From Clostridium aestuarii (lineage in GTDB: Bacteria > Bacillota > Clostridia > Clostridiales > Clostridiaceae): DNA of 64,000 nt. Within the stretch, counting starts at the first letter, position 1. Each line of letters begins with the position of its first letter. Made by a program: the position numbers and the translations under genes. The stretch is from NCBI RefSeq assembly GCF_026735135.1, contig NZ_JAPQER010000002.1, positions 744,001 to 808,000 on the forward strand, given 5' to 3'. This document shows, in pieces, positions 29,059 to 37,324 of the stretch. The notes below the pieces were generated by a model that was not told where the DNA came from, did not search any database, and saw nothing but the letters and a program-made list of their open reading frames with translations.

Positions 29059-29096
29059 GACACCTCCTCTGTTTATTTATATATATGAGGCGTCAT
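29057..29096 (-). promoter_or_regulatory. hairpin covering spoIIP ribosome site and start codon
   Basis: Minus-strand ATGACGCCTC pairs with GAGGTGTCAT (10 bp with one G-U) around a 20-base loop. The right arm contains part of GGAGGTG and the first two bases of the ATG. It begins 14 bases after the gpr stop, so ribosomes finishing gpr could open it. Confidence 0.6.
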
Positions 29097-29109
29097 TTTT
29101 TAAATATTA

Positions 29110-30084
29110 CTAATTCACATATTTATTTATATCTTCTAAGTCTAAAGCTGGTTGGAGTGCAATATTAATTCCATTGGCAATCACCTTTGAAATGGAATCA
29201 ACAACAACATCTATTTCTTTAGGTGTAACAACTAAATCTCCAACATAAGGATGCAAAATTTCATTTATAAGTCTTTCTTTTTCTCCTTTATTAAGTGATT
29301 TAAGCATATTATAAAACTCTCCACCTTTAGTAGCTTGATTGATTATTTCATCAATTGCTAAATCTATAGTATCATTCGCTAACGTTGCAGCATGAACTAC
29401 TGTAGGAACTCCTATAGCTATTACAGGTATTCCTAAAGTTCGTTTGCTTATTTCCATTCTCTTATTACCTATTCCAGAACCTGGAGATATTCCTGTATCT
29501 CCTATCTGAATAGTTCTATTTACTCTTTCCGTTTTTCTTGAAGCTAAAGCATCAATACAAACTATTAGATTAGGTTTTATTTTATCTGCTACAGATTTAA
29601 TTATTTCTGCAGTCTCAATTCCTGTAAGTCCTAACACACCTGGAGAAATAGCACATACTGGTCTTACATTTTCATCAATACTATCTGGTACTAACTCTTT
29701 CAAATGCCTCGTAACCATTAATTTTGATATTACTTTAGGTCCTAAAGCATCTGGTGTGACATTCCAATTTCCAAGCCCAACTACCAAAGCTGTCATGCTC
29801 TTATCCAGTTTTACTATTTTAGATAACGTTTTAGCAAGTGCTTTGCTTACATCATCCATTACTTCTTTATCGTAGTGAACAAATTCCGGCATATCAATAG
29901 TTATATATTCTCCTATAGGTTTTCCCATACTTTTTTCTCCATGTTCATTAACTATCTTAACATGTGTAACTTTCATTCCTATTTCTTCATATTCTTCAAT
30001 TTGAACTCCTGGTATTTTTCCTTCATTTTGTTGCTCATATACTTCTTTTGCTTCTACAGCTAAATCCGTTCTTATTCTAGTCAT
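29110..30084 (-). CDS. gpr: germination protease GPR
   Basis: Aspartic-like protease that degrades small acid-soluble spore proteins at germination; made as a zymogen in the forespore. RIRTDLAVEAKEVYEQQNEG at the very N-terminus contains the expected self-cleavage site (after RTD), leaving only a seven-residue propeptide, shorter than in Bacillus. The core has VGLGNWNVTPDALGP and CIDALASRK. 324 residues; AGAGGAG upstream of the ATG. Followed by spoIIP, divergent from rpsT. Confidence 0.95.
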   Translation of the reverse strand: MTRIRTDLAVEAKEVYEQQNEGKIPGVQIEEYEEIGMKVTHVKIVNEHGEKSMGKPIGEYITIDMPEFVHYDKEVMDDVSKALAKTLSKIVKLDKSMTALVVGLGNWNVTPDALGPKVISKLMVTRHLKELVPDSIDENVRPVCAISPGVLGLTGIETAEIIKSVADKIKPNLIVCIDALASRKTERVNRTIQIGDTGISPGSGIGNKRMEISKRTLGIPVIAIGVPTVVHAATLANDTIDLAIDEIINQATKGGEFYNMLKSLNKGEKERLINEILHPYVGDLVVTPKEIDVVVDSISKVIANGINIALQPALDLEDINKYVN

Positions 30085-30196
30085 AAATATATCTCCTCTT
30101 TTACTAATTTTTTATTATTATGTTTTCCATTTTTCTTTTTATTAATTCACCATATATACCAACCAAATTTTAAATTCTAAACTTTTTAATTTTTAC

Positions 30197-30225
30197 TTGA
30201 AGTGCTCAACAAATAATGCTATAAT
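30197..30225 (+). promoter_or_regulatory. sigma-A promoter of rpsT
   Basis: TTGAAG (30197), 17-base spacer, TATAAT (30220-30225), giving a leader of about 75 bases before the rpsT start. Confidence 0.8.
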
Positions 30226-30238
30226 ATCATTTGTTGAG
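30205..30238. promoter_or_regulatory. 10-bp perfect inverted repeat across the rpsT -10 box
   Basis: CTCAACAAAT (30205-30214) and ATTTGTTGAG (30229-30238) with a 14-base centre that holds the TATAAT. The position fits a repressor site, not a terminator, because the left arm is upstream of the transcription start. No regulator recognised. Confidence 0.45.
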
Positions 30239-30306
30239 TAAGGCAGTTCATTAAGAATTCCCCAAGCTGCTTAACCCTACTATAATAACAAGGGGGTGAA
30301 AATGAA

Positions 30307-30573
30307 ATGGCAAACATTAAATCAGCTAAGAAGAGAATAAAAGTTATCCAAACTAAAACTCTTAGAAATAAAATGATTAAATCAGCATTAAAAACAAAAA
30401 TAAAGAAATTCGAAGCTGCTATTGCTAGTCAAAGTATGGAAGAAGCTAAAGCTGCTTTTGAAGTATGCGTTAAATCATTAGATATGGCTGCATCAAAAGG
30501 AATTTTACATAAAAACAAAGTAGCTAGAAAAAAATCAAGATTAGCTGCAAAATTAAGTAATTTAAGCGCTTAA
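30307..30573 (+). CDS. rpsT: 30S ribosomal protein S20
   Basis: 88 residues, [20 protein letters not shown] at the start and [20 protein letters not shown] near the end, the standard S20. GGGGGTG lies nine bases before ATG. Single-gene unit with its own promoter and terminator, divergent from gpr. Confidence 0.98.
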   Translation: MANIKSAKKRIKVIQTKTLRNKMIKSALKTKIKKFEAAIASQSMEEAKAAFEVCVKSLDMAASKGILHKNKVARKKSRLAAKLSNLSA

Positions 30574-30574
30574 T

Positions 30575-30606
30575 AAAAAACCGGTGAACTTAAACACCGG
30601 TTTTTT
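30575..30606. terminator. terminator between rpsT and holA
   Basis: Twelve-bp stem AAAAAACCGGTG with CACCGGTTTTTT and an 8-base loop; A/T runs on both sides allow use in both directions. Confidence 0.93.
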
Positions 30607-30641
30607 GTCTTTTTATAAATAATTTTTAAATTTAGCACTAA

Positions 30642-31664
30642 TCAAACACTAGCTGTTTCTATAATTAAAAGCTCCATTTCAGTTTTAGCATCTACAGAAC
30701 TGCTTTTTAACAATTTTTCAGTATTTAAACATAATTCAATGCTTTTTTGTATTTGTAGCAATGTAAACTTTTTACTCTGAATCATCATTTTTTCACATAT
30801 GTATGGATGAAGTTTAAGTTCTCTTGACATAGTTTCCTTAGTTTTACTACTTTCCACACCTAATTTTATATCAAAAAGAAGTTTAAACTGTCTTTCAATC
30901 ATTCTGAGAATACTCGTTACAGATTCTCCCTTAAATAATAATTCATTTAAAATATCTAATGCTCTTCGAGGTTTTCTTTGAGATAAATAATCTACTAAAT
31001 TAAAAATATCATTATCATTTTTACTGCTTACAATTTCCATAATATCTTCACTAGTTATTTCTCTACCTAATGCAAAACAGCACAATTTTTCAACTTCATT
31101 CTCTATTATATCCATATTGTTTTCTACAGCATTACAAAATAGAGCTAATTCTACTTTATCTATTTTTTTATTTTTTTCATCAAAAATAGTCTTAACTTTC
31201 TTCTGTAACATACTTCCTTTTAATTTAGAAAATTTAACACCAGTAGCTATTTTACTTATTTTTTTTACTTTATTACTTTCTTTTTCTCTATCATTATCAA
31301 AAATATAATACATTATTAATATACATTCAGTAGGCAGTTTCTTTACATACTCATTAATTTCCTTCGAAACTTTTTCCATAGATTTATCTACTTTATCTCT
31401 TAAAAAATTAGCTCTATATATAACGACAACCTTTTTGTCACTCATAAATGGTAAAGTCTCACAAGCATTTATAATAGTTTCTTTATCAACTGTCATTCCA
31501 TCTAGTTGAACATAATTCAAATCCAAAAAGTCTTTTTTTACTGAAATATCTATTATTTTATTTATGTTCTTTTTAATACTACGCTCATCGCTTCCACAAA
31601 ATATATAACAATTACTTATTTCATTTTTTTTTAGCTTATTTTCTAATTCTAAAAAATCAATCAA
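30642..31664 (-). CDS. holA: DNA polymerase III subunit delta
   Basis: Clamp-loader delta subunit. N-terminal AAA-like fold (NCYIFCGSDERSIKKNI, LPFMSDKKVVVIYRANFL) and C-terminal collar (LNELLFKGESVTSILRMIER). I chose TTG 31664 (IDFLELENKL), seven bases after AGGGGG; an ATG nine codons earlier has no ribosome site. 340 residues, the usual size. Confidence 0.92.
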   Translation of the reverse strand: MIDFLELENKLKKNEISNCYIFCGSDERSIKKNINKIIDISVKKDFLDLNYVQLDGMTVDKETIINACETLPFMSDKKVVVIYRANFLRDKVDKSMEKVSKEINEYVKKLPTECILIMYYIFDNDREKESNKVKKISKIATGVKFSKLKGSMLQKKVKTIFDEKNKKIDKVELALFCNAVENNMDIIENEVEKLCCFALGREITSEDIMEIVSSKNDNDIFNLVDYLSQRKPRRALDILNELLFKGESVTSILRMIERQFKLLFDIKLGVESSKTKETMSRELKLHPYICEKMMIQSKKFTLLQIQKSIELCLNTEKLLKSSSVDAKTEMELLIIETASV

Positions 31665-31704
31665 TATTCTGCCCCCTATGTTTAAATTCATACAGTATTT
31701 TTTA

Positions 31705-33042
31705 TTATATCACGTTATAAACAATAATAAAACATAACAATAACAGAGGAACATATTTTACTATCCTGTAACCTTTCTTTACAAACACATAGCTCATAAA
31801 TAATATCATTAAATCAATTCCATAAAAATAATTATATATTATAATAGGTGGTGCAAATTTAAGTAGTATATAATTTGCTCCATCTATAGCAGTAATAATT
31901 AAATATAAAATTGAAGTAATAATTTTAAATATGGGAGTAACTTTATACACTAAAACTCCTAAATTGGCTAAAAATATAAGAACCGAATATAATGGCACAA
32001 GAATTAAATTTGCAGGTATAAAAAACAAACTTATATTATTAATAGTACACATTACATATGGCATTGAAAATATTTGAGCACTTAAAGTTATACTTAAACT
32101 GTTGTTTATCTTCTCAGGTAGTTTATATAGTACTCTTTTTATTTTTTTTCTATATAAAATTATACCTAGTGTAGATAAAAAAGACAACATAAAACCAATA
32201 TTCAAAATATAATAAGGTCTTATTAAAAATAAAATAATCGCAGCTAAACTAAGTGCTGAAATACTGTCATAGTTCTTATAAACTACTTTTGATAACTTTA
32301 ATATAAATATCATCACATATGCACGAATTGTAGCTGCCTTTGCACCTGTAAACATTAAATAAGCAAAGGAACTTACTAGTGCTAATTTAACTCCTATAAT
32401 ACATTCTAGAATTTTATATACTAAAGCCATATGAAAACCTGATACACTAATTATATGACAAATTCCCAGTCTATTAAATTGATCTTTATATTGTTGTGAT
32501 AAGTACTTTGTATCACCATAAGCGGTAGCCATAATTATTCCTGTTTTCTCCCCACCTAATATTTCAGAGTAACTGTAATATATATTTCTTTTCATGTCAT
32601 ATAATTTACAAATAAAGTCTTTATTCTTTTCTATGTATTTTTCTACTCTATATGTCCCTACAACACCATTAAAGTAGTTCTTATTATATGTAAAATTCCC
32701 TGTTGCAGTTATTTCATATCCATCTTTTAATCTATTTGTATTACCTAAAAGTATTATTTTTCTACCTTTACATTTAGCAATACAATATCTATTTTTGTTC
32801 TCGATAATTCTAAAATCAGCTTTTTTGCTAAGTGAAAAATTAAAATATATATATATGCTAAAACATCCAATAAAAAAGAATGAGATTATAATAATAAACA
32901 ATTTACTGTCTAGTGTAAAAAAAATACTAACAAAAAATAATACCGCTATAACCGTACCAAATAAAATACTACTATCTAAAACAATTGAAGAAAAACATCC
33001 CATAAATACAGCTATAGCATAATAAATAAGCGGTCTTTTCAT
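31705..33042 (-). CDS. comEC: ComEC/Rec2 family competence protein, membrane part only
   Basis: Channel component for single-stranded DNA import. It has the N-terminal DUF4131 region and the competence-domain signature RLGICHIISVSGFHMALVYK with later polytopic helices, but ends at 445 residues without the C-terminal metallo-beta-lactamase-like domain (no HxHxDH motif), which in Bacillus ComEC brings the protein to about 770. GAGG ten bases before the ATG. Follows a P-type ATPase gene that splits comEC from comEA. Confidence 0.88.
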   Translation of the reverse strand: MKRPLIYYAIAVFMGCFSSIVLDSSILFGTVIAVLFFVSIFFTLDSKLFIIIISFFFIGCFSIYIYFNFSLSKKADFRIIENKNRYCIAKCKGRKIILLGNTNRLKDGYEITATGNFTYNKNYFNGVVGTYRVEKYIEKNKDFICKLYDMKRNIYYSYSEILGGEKTGIIMATAYGDTKYLSQQYKDQFNRLGICHIISVSGFHMALVYKILECIIGVKLALVSSFAYLMFTGAKAATIRAYVMIFILKLSKVVYKNYDSISALSLAAIILFLIRPYYILNIGFMLSFLSTLGIILYRKKIKRVLYKLPEKINNSLSITLSAQIFSMPYVMCTINNISLFFIPANLILVPLYSVLIFLANLGVLVYKVTPIFKIITSILYLIITAIDGANYILLKFAPPIIIYNYFYGIDLMILFMSYVFVKKGYRIVKYVPLLLLCFIIVYNVI

Positions 33043-33094
33043 AGTTTTTTATCCTCATAAATATTTGCTACAATTCTATCACACATACAAAAAC

Positions 33095-33130
33095 ACCTCC
33101 ATGTATTAATTTAGCCAAACACCTGGAGGT
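33095..33130 (-). terminator. probable terminator of the P-type ATPase gene
   Basis: Minus-strand ACCTCCA ... TGGAGGT (7 bp, 22-base loop) followed by GTTTTTG. The loop is long, so efficiency is uncertain; it would isolate comEC from the ATPase gene. Confidence 0.5.
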
Positions 33131-33138
33131 TTAATCCC

Positions 33139-35733
33139 TTAAACTCTATCTACTTCTTTAGTAAACGCAACTATTGCTATTTCAATAATCAAAATAATTG
33201 CTGTTATTTTTAAATGAACTAAGCTACTTTTTAGTATATTTAATAATTTCTCATTATAAATTATTGATAAAATAGGAATTGCTAAAATCACATTAATTAT
33301 CATAACCATGGTTATTACTTTGTTTTTTAAACTCTTTTTAAATTCTATAAAATAATAAACAAATACCATAATACCAAAATAAGTTAAAATAAAAGCATTT
33401 ACTTGCCCTATAAGGCTACTATTTTTTCTTTCCAAATAAAAAACTAATATAGGAAAAACCCCAAAACAAATTCCATATAACAGCATTCCTAAATTAAAAC
33501 TTTTAAAAATATTTTTATCTATTAAAATATTTTCATATTTATTAATTTTAATATTTTGATATTCACTATATATAAGTAATGAATTTAAAAATACTACTAC
33601 AAAATTTATAATTAAATACACTTTAGCATTTATAGGGAACTGACATCCTAGAAATATAGAGAATAGCACTCCTAAAAATTCACCTGCAGATATTATTAAA
33701 ATGAAACTTAATATATCCTTTAAAACTTTTATTACTTTTTTACTCTCTTCTATAAATGAAAGAATATTCATAAAATCATTATCTTTAACATATATATCAC
33801 TTAATTTTTTAGCAATATTAGTACAGTTTTCACCTGTTGCAATACCTACATTTGCTGCTTGAAAACTAGGCAAATCAGTAAATTTGTTGCCAGCAACTGC
33901 TAGATTATATCCCAACTTTTTAAAACCATACGCAATTCTCCATTTATTTTCAGCAGATATTTTACAATAAATTCCTATTCTTTCAATAAATTTTTCAACT
34001 TCATCATCAGTCATATGTTCCATTTCTACTTCAGATAAAACCATATCATTCCTATTTAAAATTCCATATTTTTTACCAAAAGCTAATGCAGTAACTTTAT
34101 TATCATTAGTCATGATCACTGGCTTTATCGCTAAACTTCTACAATAGTTCAAATATTCACTCATATTCTCTTTAATAGGATTTTCAAATCCTATTAATCC
34201 AACAAAAACTAAATTACTTTCAATATTTTCATTAACAGTAGGTTGATAATGAAAATTTCTATATGCATAACCTTCAACTAAAAGACATTCATTAGACATA
34301 TTTAAATGTGCATCTTTTATTTGATTTGTGTCTTCAACGGTCAATTCTATTTCTACACCATTTTTCATTATATGAGTACATCTTTCTAAAAGTTTATCCA
34401 CTGCTCCTCTAACATTTGCTCTATAATTATCATCTATTTTATTTAACGATGTCTTAATTCTCTTATCTGTATCATAAGGTATTTGAAATGTTCTTTTATA
34501 TATTTTATCTAATTCCTTTTTATAAATTGATTTTTTTATTCCATACATTACAAGAGCTTTTTCAATCAAATCTCCTTTTATAATTTCTCCATCAGTATTT
34601 CTTTTAGCATCACTACACAAAATACCAATATTTAAAATTCTATCTATATTATCTTCATCTATATGTATTTCTTTAGAATCAACTTCCATAATTTTTTCAC
34701 AAGAATATATTTTTCTAACATACATCTGATTTTCTGTTAAAGTTCCTATCTTATCTACAAAAATAACATCGGTCTTGGAAAGCATTTGAATTGAAGAAAT
34801 CCCCTTAAGTTCAACGCCCAGTTTTTTTACTTTGTTTTTAATATTTAACAATATAATGGTAGTAATTATTATTGTTTCTAGCGGCACTAGCGTTAAATAT
34901 CCAATAGATATTAATGTTATTATTTTTTCTATATCAGCTTTAACATTAAAACTATATATTCCTATAATACATATTGCTATAATATAAACTATAGTCAAAA
35001 TATTTATCATATTTGTTATATTCTTTCCTAAAATATTTTTACCATGTTTTTCTTCTAAAAACCATTTTGTTATTCTCCTTATTTGAGTACCTTCTCCAAC
35101 AGTAACTACAATAGCTTTAGCATTTCCATCTATAACAAAAGAAGATTTAAAAACTAAATTTTTCATGTCAGTCAATAATATTTCTTTATCTTCTATTTTA
35201 GTTTGATATTTCTCTATAACACCAATATCACCAGTGACAGCAGATTCTTTAATCTTTAATTTATTACATTCTATAAGTCTTAAATCTGCTGGAACTATGT
35301 CTCCTCTTTCCAAATAAACAATATCACCTACAACAAGTTCTTCACAATCAATTCTACTCCATTTGCCATCTCTAATAACCATAGTCTCTTTAGGAGTTAT
35401 CTTTTTTAGCTCTTTTAATTTTTTTTCATTTTCATAATCTATAAGCGTATAAAGGATAGCACATAAAAAAATTATTAGTCCCAAAATAGTAGCAAGTTGA
35501 ATCTTGCTACTATAAAATAATAGTAAACATATTATCATTCCAACTATTACATATAAATTTATAAGCTGCTTTAAAAATAAACTTCCGAAATTTTTCTGTT
35601 TTATATTTAATGTTTTATTTGCTCCATATTTTTCTCTATTTTCTTCTATTTTTTCTTTTGAAAGCCCCTTATGAATATCACTTCTAAGTTCTTTTACTAT
35701 ATCATTCCAACTATAATTATACCAAGCCTTCAT
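33139..35733 (-). CDS. degenerate P2-type cation-transporting ATPase
   Basis: 864 residues with the full Ca2+-ATPase-like layout: N-terminal actuator entry (WYNYSWNDIVKELRSDIHKG), membrane helices near 55-100 and 240-300, P/N domains, and C-terminal helices. Key motifs deviate: TGES is TGDI (167-170), PEGL is missing (LVPLETI), DKTGT is DKIGT (Asp 327 kept), KGA is RGA, MTGD is MTND, and GDGxND is GNKFTD (615-620); the M6 NxxTD is also gone. The open frame is intact. It lies between comEA and comEC, where no such gene is expected. Ion specificity cannot be assigned and transport activity is doubtful. Confidence 0.85.
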   Translation of the reverse strand: MKAWYNYSWNDIVKELRSDIHKGLSKEKIEENREKYGANKTLNIKQKNFGSLFLKQLINLYVIVGMIICLLLFYSSKIQLATILGLIIFLCAILYTLIDYENEKKLKELKKITPKETMVIRDGKWSRIDCEELVVGDIVYLERGDIVPADLRLIECNKLKIKESAVTGDIGVIEKYQTKIEDKEILLTDMKNLVFKSSFVIDGNAKAIVVTVGEGTQIRRITKWFLEEKHGKNILGKNITNMINILTIVYIIAICIIGIYSFNVKADIEKIITLISIGYLTLVPLETIIITTIILLNIKNKVKKLGVELKGISSIQMLSKTDVIFVDKIGTLTENQMYVRKIYSCEKIMEVDSKEIHIDEDNIDRILNIGILCSDAKRNTDGEIIKGDLIEKALVMYGIKKSIYKKELDKIYKRTFQIPYDTDKRIKTSLNKIDDNYRANVRGAVDKLLERCTHIMKNGVEIELTVEDTNQIKDAHLNMSNECLLVEGYAYRNFHYQPTVNENIESNLVFVGLIGFENPIKENMSEYLNYCRSLAIKPVIMTNDNKVTALAFGKKYGILNRNDMVLSEVEMEHMTDDEVEKFIERIGIYCKISAENKWRIAYGFKKLGYNLAVAGNKFTDLPSFQAANVGIATGENCTNIAKKLSDIYVKDNDFMNILSFIEESKKVIKVLKDILSFILIISAGEFLGVLFSIFLGCQFPINAKVYLIINFVVVFLNSLLIYSEYQNIKINKYENILIDKNIFKSFNLGMLLYGICFGVFPILVFYLERKNSSLIGQVNAFILTYFGIMVFVYYFIEFKKSLKNKVITMVMIINVILAIPILSIIYNEKLLNILKSSLVHLKITAIILIIEIAIVAFTKEVDRV

Positions 35734-35844
35734 AAAAATCCCTCATCTTTTTCATTACATATTTTATTATATTCTAATTACCATTAACATAATCCTATGA
35801 TAATAGTCGTTCATAAAATAAAACTCTTTAACTAAATAGGTAAA

Positions 35845-35876
35845 AAAATAATAGTGAGCCTAAAAAGGCTCACTAA
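35845..35876 (-). terminator. terminator after the EQ-repeat gene
   Basis: Ten-bp stem TAGTGAGCCT with its complement and 4-base loop, followed on the minus strand by ATTATTTTTTT, two bases after the stop codon. Confidence 0.88.
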
Positions 35877-35877
35877 T

Positions 35878-36207
35878 TTATTTTTTATTATTGTTATCTT
35901 TAAAATAATTTTCACGAAAATAGTTTTTTTCATTATTATCATCTTCAATTAGATATAACACAGTGTTATTAACTGATGGTTTGATTTCATATTGAAAAGG
36001 TATTTTTACACTTAACACTTCATATTCCTTACCTTCAGTTAAATTTACTTCTACACCTAATCTTTCTTTAGTGTTATGTTTAAATATAACTTTTTTTATA
36101 GGTTTTATTAATTCTTGTTCTTGTTCAAATTGTTGTTCTTGTTCAAGTTCTTGTTCAAGTTCTTGTTCAAGTTTTTGTTCATATGGTTGTGTTAATGTTT
36201 CTTCCAT
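35878..36207 (-). CDS. unknown small protein with Glu/Gln repeats
   Basis: 109 residues. Residues about 12-32 are an almost pure E/Q/L tract (QELEQELEQEQQFEQEQEL), coded by near-identical 12-base units and likely helical; the rest is a compact acidic/basic domain ending in an Asn/Lys tail. No family recognised. ATG 36207 has AAGGAG nine bases upstream. Own terminator after the stop. It lies between comEA and the degenerate ATPase; function unknown. Confidence 0.7.
   Translation of the reverse strand: MEETLTQPYEQKLEQELEQELEQEQQFEQEQELIKPIKKVIFKHNTKERLGVEVNLTEGKEYEVLSVKIPFQYEIKPSVNNTVLYLIEDDNNEKNYFRENYFKDNNNKK
36118..36182. repeat. 12-bp tandem repeats encoding the EQ tract
   Basis: Repeats of GTTCAAGTTCTT and close variants, in frame with the gene. 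Likely to vary in number between strains by replication slippage. Confidence 0.75.
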
Positions 36208-36311
36208 CAATCATTACTCCTTTTTCTTTTTTATTTTATATATTTCAAACATTATGTAGCTATAATATTATAGCATTTTTCTTGCTCCAATTCAAAATTA
36301 TTAATTTATAT

Positions 36312-36977
36312 TCATCTGGCTTCTATTTTATCCTTAAGCTTTGCTAATGTTTTAGAACCTACCCTATCTATTTGGGTTAAATCATCAATTGATGAAAACT
36401 CTCCATTTTCTTCTCTATAATCTATTATTTTTTGAGCAATAGTGTCTCCAACACCGGGTAATGTTTTTAATTCCTCTTTTGTCGCAGTATTTATATTTAT
36501 CTTATTGCTACTTTTAGCATTTGAAATTGAATTAGATATATTTATAGTATTTACTTTTAATGAATTTTTAATTTGATTTTTACTATATACAATTATGCAA
36601 TCTTCATCCTTAAGCTTCATTGAACAATTTATACTTAAACTATCTGCCTTATCTGTAAATCCACCTGCTTTTTCTACTAAATCCTTTACCCTACTTCCAT
36701 ATTCTACTGTATATACATTAGGTTTTTTTACTTCGCCCTTAATCTCAACAACAATATTTTTATATTCATTTGAATTTATATTATCATTTAAGTTATTTTC
36801 TTTAGAATTATCTACAATCACTTTATCATTTTTTTCAAATTTTTTATTACTACTGCTAACAAAAATATCTTCATTATTACAGCATTGAGGTTTTGATAGT
36901 AAACAGCCAACTATCAAAAAAATTGTACATCCTACTATCATTGCTATTGATCCAATCAATTTTTCCCTATTTAGCAT
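36312..36977 (-). CDS. comEA: competence protein ComEA (SLBB plus helix-hairpin-helix)
   Basis: Membrane-anchored DNA receptor for transformation. Signal anchor about 10-27 (IGSIAMIVGCTIFLIVGC), SLBB domain (VVEIKGEVKKPNVYTVEYG, about 80-140), and a C-terminal double HhH domain (ININTATKEELKTLPGVG, then FSSIDDLTQIDRVGSKTL). I chose ATG 36977, five bases after GGAGG; an ATG four codons earlier overlaps that site. 221 residues. Confidence 0.92.
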   Translation of the reverse strand: MLNREKLIGSIAMIVGCTIFLIVGCLLSKPQCCNNEDIFVSSSNKKFEKNDKVIVDNSKENNLNDNINSNEYKNIVVEIKGEVKKPNVYTVEYGSRVKDLVEKAGGFTDKADSLSINCSMKLKDEDCIIVYSKNQIKNSLKVNTINISNSISNAKSSNKININTATKEELKTLPGVGDTIAQKIIDYREENGEFSSIDDLTQIDRVGSKTLAKLKDKIEAR

Positions 36978-37062
36978 TTTATCCTCCATTTTTAATGTCC
37001 TAGTTAATCATTATTGACATCAACATAAAATTTAATAACTTACATTCTTAAATTTTATTATT

Positions 37063-37236
37063 TAAGGAAATTACATAATTAAAATTTAAAATACAAGTTT
37101 TGTTGTGAACAACGCTTTAAAAATTTTTTTCGCTATATTTCGAGCTTATCCTAAACCTCAAAAGATAAATTTTCGAAGCAGTGAATAATAGAACTTGCAT
37201 GTAGCTATGTAATTTTGAAATTATGCAATTTCCTTA
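37063..37236. mobile_element. 174-bp MITE-like imperfect palindrome
   Basis: Terminal inverted repeats of 18 bp with one mismatch (TAAGGAAATTACATAATT at 37063-37080; its complement at 37219-37236). The similarity continues inward: CAAGTTTTGTTGTGAAC and GCTTTAAAAATTT on the left mirror CAAGTTCTATTATTCACT and GCTTCGAAAATTT on the right arm read in reverse complement. The whole element can fold into one long hairpin. No coding frame. It fills the comEA-dacF gap. A non-autonomous transposon remnant is the main idea; a structured RNA is the alternative. Confidence 0.6.
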
Positions 37237-37268
37237 TTTAAAAAACAAATTAACTTTCCATTCTATTT

Positions 37269-37297
37269 TTGATATGATTAATTTTTTTTGTTATACT
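37269..37297 (+). promoter_or_regulatory. sigma-A promoter of dacF
   Basis: TTGATA (37269-37274), 17-base spacer, TATACT (37292-37297), 28 bases before the ATG and just outside the palindromic element. Confidence 0.75.
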
Positions 37298-37324
37298 ATT
37301 CATATAAAACTCAGGAGGTATATG

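Noticed and set aside
29057-29100. Plus-strand terminator reading of the spoIIP hairpin
   Set aside because: On the plus strand a T run follows the stem, but no plus-strand gene precedes it; the ribosome-site role on the minus strand fits better.
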